Assembly: GCF_900217905.1 (NCBI RefSeq)
Contig: NZ_OBMO01000001.1
Span: 62,001-126,000 of the forward strand
DNA from: Alloalcanivorax xenomutans
GTDB lineage: Bacteria > Pseudomonadota > Gammaproteobacteria > Pseudomonadales > Alcanivoracaceae
DNA: 64,000 bases
Reading direction: 5' to 3'
The position numbers were made by a program, and so were the translations under genes. This document shows positions 57,242 to 64,000 of the stretch, one piece after another. A model generated the notes under the pieces. It was given only the letters and a program-made list of their open reading frames with translations, made no database searches and was not told the origin of the DNA. Numbering within the stretch: position 1 is the stretch's first letter; every line of letters starts with the position of its first letter.

Positions 57242-57856
57242 ATGAGCGAATCGCAACTGGAAACCCCCGACTTTGTCGAGCGCCTGCGTGATGGCGACCG
57301 CGCCGCTTTCGCCTTGCTGGTAAAGCACTACCACCCCCGGCTTCTCGGTACCGCCCGCCGCCTGCTGCAACCGGCGGACGCCGAGGAAGCGGTACAGGAA
57401 AGCTGGATCGCCGCCCATGGCGCCCTGGCCCGCTTCGAAGGCCGCAGCACCGTGCTCACCTGGCTCACTCGCATCGTCATCAACCAGGCACGCATGCAAC
57501 TACGCCGTCAGGGCCGCGAGATCCAGTTCGATCCCACCGAGGACACCGGCGATGCCCTGGCCCATCGCTTTCGCGGCGACGGTCACTGGCAAACGCCGCC
57601 GCTCACCTGGACGTTGCACGGCCCGGACGCGCTACTGACCCGGGACGAGCTGAAGCACTGCATGGAAAAGCATATTGATGCCATGCCGGACAATCAGCGG
57701 CTGGTATTGGAGTTGCGCGATATCCAGGGCCTGGATTTCGGCGCCATCTGTAACATTCTCGATATCAGCCCATCCAATGTCAGGGTACTGCTGCATCGCG
57801 CCCGCACGCGGCTGTTTCAATTGGTGGACCATTTCCAGGAGACCGGCGAATGCTGA
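57242..57856 (+). CDS. ECF-family RNA polymerase sigma factor
   Basis: 204 residues. Sigma-2 region (LVKHYHPRLLGTARRLLQP, then DAEEAVQESWIAA) and sigma-4 region (ALELRDIQGLDFGAICNILDISPSNVRVLLHRARTRL). The ATG at 57242 is the first after ettA; a longer upstream frame overlaps ettA and is rejected. Its end overlaps the anti-sigma gene by seven bases. Confidence 0.9.
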   Translation: MSESQLETPDFVERLRDGDRAAFALLVKHYHPRLLGTARRLLQPADAEEAVQESWIAAHGALARFEGRSTVLTWLTRIVINQARMQLRRQGREIQFDPTEDTGDALAHRFRGDGHWQTPPLTWTLHGPDALLTRDELKHCMEKHIDAMPDNQRLVLELRDIQGLDFGAICNILDISPSNVRVLLHRARTRLFQLVDHFQETGEC

Positions 57857-58086
57857 AATGCAAAGAGGTGGTACAACGCGCCGACGCTCTGATCGATGGC
57901 ACGCCGCTGAGCTTTGGCGAACGCCTGGCTCTGCGCACCCATCTTATGATCTGCCGCCATTGCCGCCGCTATGTACGGCAATTGGACGCCCTCACCGAAC
58001 ATCTGCGCCAACAGACTCCGGTGGCGCCGTTGGACGATGGCGAGGTGGACGCCATCTTGGCCCGGTTGCCACCCCCGCCTTCCTGA
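57850..58086 (+). CDS. Zinc-finger anti-sigma factor
   Basis: 78 residues with a zf-HC2/ZAS motif: Cys4, His31, Cys35, Cys38 (HLMICRHC). It lacks a membrane helix, so it is probably a soluble cytoplasmic anti-sigma partner of the preceding ECF factor. Short C-terminus is proline-rich. Confidence 0.85.
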   Translation: MLKCKEVVQRADALIDGTPLSFGERLALRTHLMICRHCRRYVRQLDALTEHLRQQTPVAPLDDGEVDAILARLPPPPS

Positions 58087-58156
58087 CCGGCGCCACCTGT
58101 AACATTCACATCGCCACCGCATCCATATCTCATCTTCCCCAAAACAGGATGCCGGT

Positions 58157-58852
58157 ATGTCCCTCCCCGCTCTCGCAGGCTCTCGCGTTCAGGCGCTGCT
58201 GGATCGCGCCCGTTCCCTGGACTTTCTGGCGCCGCTGGCGCTGCGGCTGTACCTGGCGCCGGTATTTTTCAGCGCCGGTCTCAACAAGCTGAGCGCTTTC
58301 GACGCCACCGTCGCCTGGTTCGGCAACCCGGATTGGGGCCTGGGCCTTCCTTTTCCCTGGCTGCTGGCGTTCATGGCCACCGCCGCCGAATTGATCGGCG
58401 GTGTTCTTCTCCTTCTGGGCCTCGCCACCCGCCTTGTCAGCGTGCCCTTGATGGCCACCATGCTGGTCGCCATCTTCGCCGTGCACTGGCCCAATGGCTG
58501 GTTCGCCATTGCCCCTTCCAATGCGGAAACCAGCATGGCGCGGCCACTGGCGGCGCTGGGCATCCCCGCCGCCGAGGCAAGCCTTGAAAACAGCGCCGGG
58601 GTCGGCGAGCGGCTGGGGCAAGCCCGCCGCCTGTTGCAAGAACATGGGCACTACGACTGGTTAACGGAGAAAGGCTCTTTCGTGGTGCTCAATAACGGCA
58701 TCGAGTTCGCCGCCACTTACCTGCTCATGTTGATGGTCTTGTTTTTTCATGGCGCGGGCCGCTTCCTGAGCCTGGATTACTGGGTCGCCCGCTTTCTGAC
58801 GGCAACAGGACAGAAAGACTCAGTTCCGCTGGCCCAGCCAGAGAGCCGTTAG
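58157..58852 (+). CDS. DoxX-family membrane protein
   Basis: 231 residues, about four membrane helices with the DoxX pattern (LAPLALRLYLAPVFFSAGLNKL, then AELIGGVLLLLGLATR). An internal hydrophilic insert (~125-180) is longer than in simple DoxX proteins. It follows the sigma/anti-sigma pair by 70 bases. In other genomes DoxX often accompanies ECF sigma and DUF692/DUF2282 genes; those partners are not in the window. Its 3' end overlaps the convergent LuxR gene by 33 bases. Confidence 0.85.
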   Translation: MSLPALAGSRVQALLDRARSLDFLAPLALRLYLAPVFFSAGLNKLSAFDATVAWFGNPDWGLGLPFPWLLAFMATAAELIGGVLLLLGLATRLVSVPLMATMLVAIFAVHWPNGWFAIAPSNAETSMARPLAALGIPAAEASLENSAGVGERLGQARRLLQEHGHYDWLTEKGSFVVLNNGIEFAATYLLMLMVLFFHGAGRFLSLDYWVARFLTATGQKDSVPLAQPESR

Positions 58853-59611
58853 GGCGGCGCGGCTCCTGACATTGAATTTACGGTAGATACTGCCGACATG
58901 CTTATGGGTGGTGTCGGCCTTCTGGTCCAGCTTCTCCGCGATCTGCTTTTCCGCCAAGCCAGTCAACAGATGATGCATCACCTTCTTTTCGGTGGGCGTG
59001 AGTGGCTGCCGGGCAATCAACAGGCCATGGCCGAGCAGCACCTTTTTGTGAAACCACCCCAGGCTGCGCAACGTCTCCGCGGCCACATCCAGTTCGGCTT
59101 TGCCAAACGGTTGCTCACTGCCGACCCGATTGAAGCAGAAATAGACCTCGGTGTCGGTATTGACCGGCGCCGCCACGAAGAGGGTGTCGGTGATGTTGCG
59201 GCGTTGATAATAATGCCGATAGTGTGGTCCGTTGAAGAACTCCGCCGAAACGTGGTCCCGCATCAGCGTGGCGCGAAAACACCCGGCCTGGCGCACATGA
59301 TTACGCGTGCTTTCATCCACCGGGTATTCCCCCGCTTCGAACTTTTCCATGTTGTTCTTCACCACCGACTTGTCGTCGGGCATTTCCTTGTAGAAAAACA
59401 TGGGGCCAGGCCGCCAGCCCAGCATCGGGTCCTTATCGGCATCCAGATGGCCGAGCAGGAAACAGCTGAGCCAATAGCCATGATCGGCATCAATCAGCTC
59501 GCTGATGGATTCCAGCAGGTAACGCAACCCATCCGTTCCCAGTAGCGGCTCGGGAAAATCGGCCAGTCGATCCCAAATACGATGAATGTGCTCGCGAACG
59601 GTATTGGACAT
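58820..59611 (-). CDS. LuxR-family transcriptional regulator
   Basis: 263 residues. C-terminal LuxR helix-turn-helix (LTPTEKKVMHHLLTGLAEKQ, then HKHVGSIYRKFNVRSRAALTAL). The N-terminal ~170 residues have no recognised sensor domain but resemble GAF/PAS-like regions. The ATG at 59611 is preferred over a further upstream ATG. Overlaps the convergent DoxX gene by 33 bases; no receiver domain, so it is not a response regulator. Confidence 0.8.
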   Translation of the reverse strand: MSNTVREHIHRIWDRLADFPEPLLGTDGLRYLLESISELIDADHGYWLSCFLLGHLDADKDPMLGWRPGPMFFYKEMPDDKSVVKNNMEKFEAGEYPVDESTRNHVRQAGCFRATLMRDHVSAEFFNGPHYRHYYQRRNITDTLFVAAPVNTDTEVYFCFNRVGSEQPFGKAELDVAAETLRSLGWFHKKVLLGHGLLIARQPLTPTEKKVMHHLLTGLAEKQIAEKLDQKADTTHKHVGSIYRKFNVRSRAALTALWLGQRN

Positions 59612-59764
59612 GAAACGGATTATTGTTGACCCCCAGGGCAGGCTTGCGCCCATTCTACCCATCATCCGCCACGATATACCAAGTCCGGCCCTTGCCCACG
59701 TCTCATCTCCTGTTCCTCATTCGATTGCGTTATGGTTCCAGTAAACGCTAATAAGAGGTGAATC

Positions 59765-60529
59765 ATGGGTGTGCGCTGGTGGTTAGGCCGCTGTCTGGTG
59801 CGTTATCTGGCTCGTCCCCGGCCGCATCTGTCGCTGGCCCCCGCCACCGGGCTGCAGCGGCTGGCGGACACGGTGCAAGTGGGCGACGTACTGTTGGTGG
59901 AAGGCACCAGCCGTTTCAGCTCGGCGGTAAAATATCTGACCCAGTCCACCTGGTCCCATGCCGCTCTGGTGGTCGACACCGGCCCCTCACCGCGGCATTG
60001 CCGGCTGATCGAAGCGGATTTGGAACAGGGTGTACGCGAGGTTCCGCTTGATCACTATCGCGGCTTTCACACCCGGATCTGCCGAAGCGTGGGGCTCACC
60101 GCCGAAGACCTGGCGCGGGTGGTGAGCTACGCCCGTGAGCGGGTGGGATACCGCTATGATCTGCGCAATATCATCGACCTGGCCCGCTACCTGATCCAGA
60201 CACCGCCCGCCCCCAGCCGCTGGCGCCGCCGCATGCTGGCGCTGGGCAGTGGCGATCCCACCCGCGCCATCTGCTCCACGCTGATCGCGCAGGCGTTTCA
60301 GTCGGTGCGCTATCCGATCCTGCCCGAGGTTGAATGGGAAAATCAGTGCGATCCGGCCCAACGGGGCTACTGCCGGGAAATCCTGCATATTCGACACTAC
60401 AGTCTGTTCGCGCCAAGAGACTTCGACATTTCGCCGTATTTTCAGGTGATTAAGCCGTCTCTGCGGGGTTTCGATCCCTATCGGGTCAGCTGGTCACCGG
60501 AAAGCGCGGCGACGGTATCGGATCACTGA
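59765..60529 (+). CDS. YiiX/YebB-like permuted cysteine hydrolase
   Basis: 254 residues. Permuted NlpC/P60-type catalytic order: His65 in WSHAALVVD ahead of Cys170 in AICSTLIAQAF. Related proteins are lipid- or peptidoglycan-linked hydrolases of unknown substrate. No signal peptide is obvious. Single gene, starting at an ATG after AAGAGGTGAATC. Confidence 0.75.
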   Translation: MGVRWWLGRCLVRYLARPRPHLSLAPATGLQRLADTVQVGDVLLVEGTSRFSSAVKYLTQSTWSHAALVVDTGPSPRHCRLIEADLEQGVREVPLDHYRGFHTRICRSVGLTAEDLARVVSYARERVGYRYDLRNIIDLARYLIQTPPAPSRWRRRMLALGSGDPTRAICSTLIAQAFQSVRYPILPEVEWENQCDPAQRGYCREILHIRHYSLFAPRDFDISPYFQVIKPSLRGFDPYRVSWSPESAATVSDH

Positions 60530-60557
60530 TCCCCCTTTTCCATCGCCGCTAGGCCCG

Positions 60558-62936
60558 CTAGAAGTCCAGACTGTAACCCACCGTCACGACACGGCCACGT
60601 CCCTTGAAATACTGGCTATTGGTGGTGGTTCCGGATTGTGAGTAGTAGGTGAAATAATCCTCGTTGAACAGGTTTTCCAGCCCTCCACTCAACTGCCCCT
60701 TCGGTAACTGATAGATCACGGACAGATCCACCAGGTTGTAGCCCTCGAAGCGTTTCTCCGGTTCGTCGAAATGTCGGCTGAAGTAATGGGTACCCTGGAT
60801 CTGGGAGCGCAGCTTCCCGGTCCAGTTGGCCTGCCACCTCAGCGTCAGGCGATCCGGCGCCACATTGCGGCCATCCAGTTTGGTGTCCACATGCCCGTCC
60901 TCGTTGCTGTCATAACGGCCACGAACTTTGGCGTAGCTGGCACTGAGGCGGTGTTTTTCCAGAACCTGCCAGCCCACACTGGCTTCCAGGCCGTCAATCT
61001 CGGTCTTCTCTCGGCGCACCTTGGTGAAGCCATCGGGATCCTGTTCAAGACGCTGCCCCAGATCGGAATCGGATTGGTAGTAGCTGACCTCGAAGTCCAC
61101 CGGATGCTGGTGAAACCGCAGCCCGACCTCGCGGTTTTCGGTAATGATCGGGCGCAGGTCCAGGAATTTCTCGAGGTCAGTGTTGGGATCGTCGATCTCA
61201 CGCAACACCCGGCCCACATCCGGCAGCCCGAAGCCTTCCGCGTAGCTGGCGAACAGCTGCCAGCCGTCCGTGATCTGATAGGTGAGACCGGCGTTATAGA
61301 GTGTTTCATCGTAGCTGGGGGTGCCGCCTGTGATGTGGGCACCGCCATAGGATGCCAGCGTGGTGAAGTCATCCACGTCCAGCTCAGCGTACTCATAGCG
61401 AACACCGGCCTGGGCTGAGAGTCGCTCATTAACTCGCCAGAGCCCCTGCAGGAAAGGCGCGATATTGCGGAACCGGGTCTCCGGCACCCATTCCCGATGG
61501 GTCAGCACCATGATCTGGCTGGTCTCGTCCTGAATCACGTCGAAACCGGCGGTGAGTTTGACCCGGCCATCGAAAAGACCATCCCGGTTCAACGTGAACT
61601 TGCCGCCAATCTTGTCGGCCTCGTTTTGCGATTGGTCGTACAGGTTGTTATCGGGATCAATGTCCGGATCCTGAAACACCGAAAAAACACCACCGCCGTA
61701 CCGGGCCCGGAACCGTTGCGTATACACCTGGGCCTGCACGTCGTTGCCCAGAAAATCACGGTGATGATAGTTGAGACTGGTGGTCAGCACTTCGTTGCGG
61801 GGCGGCTTGCCACCGGGATCGCCCTTGACCGAGGTGGTAGGCCTGCCGATGGAGCGATCGCCATCCACGGTCATGTAGTCGTGGTTGCTTTCGAGAAAAA
61901 AGCGGTTGGCGGTGAATTGCAGATTCTGATTGTCATCGAACCAGTAGCCGATTTTCACCATCACATCATGGCCCTGGGAATCCATGATATCGCCCTGGCT
62001 GCGGTCGATGCCCACCGGGTCTCCCTTGGCGTCATGGAACAAGCCACGGGAGTGATAGGTGACGCCGGCGAGGTAATCCCAGTTACCGGCGATGCCTTCC
62101 ACCCGATAGCTGCCCATGTAACTGACACCGTCGGAATCGAATCCGGTGGGGGCGCTGATATTGGTGGCGATGTGTTGGCGGACATCGTCGCCTTGCGGGC
62201 GCCGGGTGACAAAATTGATGATACCGCCAGTGGCGCCCAAACCGTGCTCGGCACTGGCGCCGTGGATAACTTCGATGCGATCCACCATGGACAGATCGAT
62301 GGTGTAGCTTTCCCGGCTGCTGTCTCTCAGCGGGTTCGATTGCGGCACGCCGTCAATCAGGAACAGCGGCTTGCGGCCACGAAAGGTTTCACCGTAGTTG
62401 GTCAGCTTTTGCCGGCTCGGCGCATAGGACGGAATCAGGCTGCTCAGCACCAGGGACTGGTCGCTGGTCATGGCCATCTGTTCCTCGATCTGCTCCCGGG
62501 TGATGACGGTGACCTTCTGCGGTGTTTTCCCCAATTGCGCTTGCGACCGGCTGGCGGTAACGGCCACCGGTTCCAGAACCGCCGGAGCCGCCGCTGCCGT
62601 CAGCACCACCGAGCGCTCATCCACCCGCCGCCAGCCAAGACCGCTTCCAGCCAGCAGTCGCTCCAGCGCCTGTTGCCGGGTGTAGGCGCCCCGCACCCCT
62701 TGGGTATGGTGGCCTTCCGTCATCGCGGCATTGGCGGAGACGATCCAGCCGGATTGAGCGGCGAAACGGGCGAGCCCTTCTGCCAGAGGGCCGGCGGCAA
62801 TGTCATAGTTTTGCTTATCAGTTACCGGCGCGACGGTCGGTGCCTCCTGGGCCCATACCGGGCGTTCCACCAGGCAGGGCAGCAAAAGGAGGGAAAGAGC
62901 CAGCACCAAGGGCTGGCGGCGAAGCCTGAAAAGCAT
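60558..62936 (-). CDS. TonB-dependent siderophore receptor with STN signalling domain
   Basis: 792 residues. Signal peptide (cleavage near VWAQ), STN domain (~40-120, LAEGLARFAAQSGW and RQQALERLLAGSGLGWRRV), plug (TVITREQIEEQM and LIDGVPQSNPLRDSSRES) and a barrel ending VVTVGYSLDF. The STN domain talks to FecR-type anti-sigma factors, and a FecR gene lies just upstream. Likely ligand is a hydroxamate-type siderophore; not confirmed. CAGGAG precedes the ATG. Confidence 0.9.
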   Translation of the reverse strand: MLFRLRRQPLVLALSLLLLPCLVERPVWAQEAPTVAPVTDKQNYDIAAGPLAEGLARFAAQSGWIVSANAAMTEGHHTQGVRGAYTRQQALERLLAGSGLGWRRVDERSVVLTAAAAPAVLEPVAVTASRSQAQLGKTPQKVTVITREQIEEQMAMTSDQSLVLSSLIPSYAPSRQKLTNYGETFRGRKPLFLIDGVPQSNPLRDSSRESYTIDLSMVDRIEVIHGASAEHGLGATGGIINFVTRRPQGDDVRQHIATNISAPTGFDSDGVSYMGSYRVEGIAGNWDYLAGVTYHSRGLFHDAKGDPVGIDRSQGDIMDSQGHDVMVKIGYWFDDNQNLQFTANRFFLESNHDYMTVDGDRSIGRPTTSVKGDPGGKPPRNEVLTTSLNYHHRDFLGNDVQAQVYTQRFRARYGGGVFSVFQDPDIDPDNNLYDQSQNEADKIGGKFTLNRDGLFDGRVKLTAGFDVIQDETSQIMVLTHREWVPETRFRNIAPFLQGLWRVNERLSAQAGVRYEYAELDVDDFTTLASYGGAHITGGTPSYDETLYNAGLTYQITDGWQLFASYAEGFGLPDVGRVLREIDDPNTDLEKFLDLRPIITENREVGLRFHQHPVDFEVSYYQSDSDLGQRLEQDPDGFTKVRREKTEIDGLEASVGWQVLEKHRLSASYAKVRGRYDSNEDGHVDTKLDGRNVAPDRLTLRWQANWTGKLRSQIQGTHYFSRHFDEPEKRFEGYNLVDLSVIYQLPKGQLSGGLENLFNEDYFTYYSQSGTTTNSQYFKGRGRVVTVGYSLDF

Positions 62937-63182
62937 GTCGTTCTCCTGTTTTTCGTTTTGCGCATGGGCCTTTGTGATCTAAGCCCCGCGAAAAGCGAAA
63001 ACCGGAAAAAAAGTTCGTCGCGATTTAAAAGGAAACAGAATTGCTCTCCATCAGGGACAGCGGCAAGCGCAGGTGTTCTTCTGGTCTTGGAGACATAAAT
63101 TCTGAGGTCGCTACAACTCCGCTGTAGGAGCCCTTTCTGTGCCAGCAATCCGTCCGCCCCGTGCTCCCCCATTGAGTGAATA

Positions 63183-64000
63183 TCAGCGTGACACGGATTC
63201 GACCTTGACCCACCAGGGTGTCAGGCGTGTCACTTTCACCGGCAGGGTTGCTTCCAGCACCTGGAGAATGCGATCCGTGTCGTCCAGCGGAAAACCGCCA
63301 CTCAGTTTCAGATCCGCCACGCTCGGGTCATAGCGGAGCACCCCGCGCCGGTAACGGGCCAGCTCATCGAGGAAGTCCCCCAGGCGCCGGCCATTGGCCA
63401 CCAGCAGCTTGTCACGCCAGGCGTTCTCTTCCGCCGATGGGCGTATGCGCTCCCGGCGCCCCTCGCCATCGACGACAACGCCCTGCCCGGCTTCCACCAG
63501 CCACTCCCCGGCGTCACCAACGGCGGCGTTCACCGCCACCCGGCCACGGTCGACCCGCACCCGAAGATTCTCTTCGGTGAGGCGTACACCGAAGGACGTG
63601 CCCAACGGCATCGCCGAGCCCAAGGCGGTGGTGACTCGCATGGGCCGGGTATCCCGGGCGGTCTCCAGATACAGCTCACCAGCCCACAGGTGCAATTGGC
63701 GGTCAACAGAGCTGAAGTCGAGAGACACCGCGCTGTGGGTGTTCAGCCACAGCCGGCTGCCATCGGGCAACGTCACTTCATGAATTTCCCCCACCGCGGT
63801 GCGCAGGTCCGCCCTTCCCAGACCGGCGGGCAACTGCCGCCAGCCCCACCATCCCAGCGGCGCCAGCAACAGCCCGCCGCCCAGACCGCGCAACAGGCGC
63901 CGTCGGCGACGCCCGGCATCGCTCAGGATCTCACCGGCGGACTTTACCGGCATGGAGTGAAAGGCGCGGTCGATTCGCTCCACCCTGTCCCAGGCCCTTT
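63183..64000 (-). CDS. fecR: FecR-family anti-sigma regulator, 5' part cut by right edge
   Basis: The frame stays open beyond residue 266 at the right edge; the visible start GTG at 63983 is internal (upstream residues RAWDR match the FecR N-terminal motif). The protein has an N-terminal cytoplasmic FecI-binding part, a membrane helix (~residue 31-45 of the visible part, LRGLGGGLLLAPLGWW) and the periplasmic FecR domain (VTLPDGSRLWLNTHSAVSLD and RVDRGRVAV). With the STN receptor it forms a FecIRA-type surface-signalling set; fecI lies beyond the window. Confidence 0.88.
   Translation of the reverse strand, partial: RAWDRVERIDRAFHSMPVKSAGEILSDAGRRRRRLLRGLGGGLLLAPLGWWGWRQLPAGLGRADLRTAVGEIHEVTLPDGSRLWLNTHSAVSLDFSSVDRQLHLWAGELYLETARDTRPMRVTTALGSAMPLGTSFGVRLTEENLRVRVDRGRVAVNAAVGDAGEWLVEAGQGVVVDGEGRRERIRPSAEENAWRDKLLVANGRRLGDFLDELARYRRGVLRYDPSVADLKLSGGFPLDDTDRILQVLEATLPVKVTRLTPWWVKVESVSR

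Overview
The window looks like a chromosomal segment of a GC-rich (roughly 60-65% by eye), aerobic, Gram-negative gammaproteobacterium. An oil-degrading marine genus of the Alcanivorax type is a reasonable guess from the gene mix, but I cannot prove it from sequence reading alone. Housekeeping gene order (xseB-ispA-dxs; ribE-ribBX-ribH-nusB-thiL-pgpA; glyA-nrdR-ribD), the degenerate second domain of RibBX, TonB receptors, FecR and EttA all fit that class.

Layout. 0-9.4 kb: an unrecognised gene cut by the left edge, a GFA-family zinc protein, the isoprenoid genes xseB-ispA-dxs (+), then the riboflavin/thiamine/phospholipid run ribE-ribBX-ribH-nusB-thiL-pgpA (-) and a second GFA protein. 9.5-18.7 kb: an azoreductase divergent from a LysR regulator with a clear 21-bp inverted-repeat operator; then three exported proteins of unknown function (two lipoproteins, one periplasmic) divergent from a NarL-type response regulator and a multi-spanning PDZ-like histidine kinase. 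18.7-28.9 kb: phenylacetate catabolism part 1 (paaG-paaI-paaJ-paaK), the repressor paaX, and a five-gene branched-chain-amino-acid-type ABC importer ending in a strong terminator. 28.9-39.9 kb: accessory region with a signal-peptidase-I paralogue whose catalytic lysine reads as methionine, two exported unknowns, GNAT, a UshA/NadN-type nucleotidase lipoprotein, a membrane protein, OsmC, a tannase-like lipoprotein, and two decayed genes (HNH nuclease, GNAT-type toxin). 39.9-45.9 kb: phenylacetate part 2 (paaABCDE then paaZ). 46.1-51.5 kb: cupin, TetR, GST, then ribD-nrdR, a four-helix-bundle cassette and glyA. 51.6-64 kb: a Fur-box-controlled TonB receptor, a chemoreceptor, ettA, an ECF sigma/anti-sigma pair with DoxX, a LuxR regulator, a YiiX-like cysteine hydrolase, and a signalling TonB receptor with its FecR (cut by the right edge).

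How it works together. PaaK activates phenylacetate, PaaABCE epoxidises phenylacetyl-CoA (PaaD helps mature metal centres), PaaG isomerises to the oxepin, PaaZ opens the ring and PaaJ thiolyses; PaaI rescues CoA. PaaF and PaaH are not in the window. Three 41-bp sites with the same geometry (ATGACACA, 25 bp, then TGTGTCAT or a variant) lie over the promoters of paaG, of the paaX/transporter intergenic region and of paaA, so one regulator (most simply PaaX) probably controls both paa blocks and the ABC importer.

The glyA-nrdR-ribD and ribE-to-pgpA blocks have the same strand and order as the single cluster of many gammaproteobacteria but are 39.3 kb apart, with the whole paa/accessory region between them.
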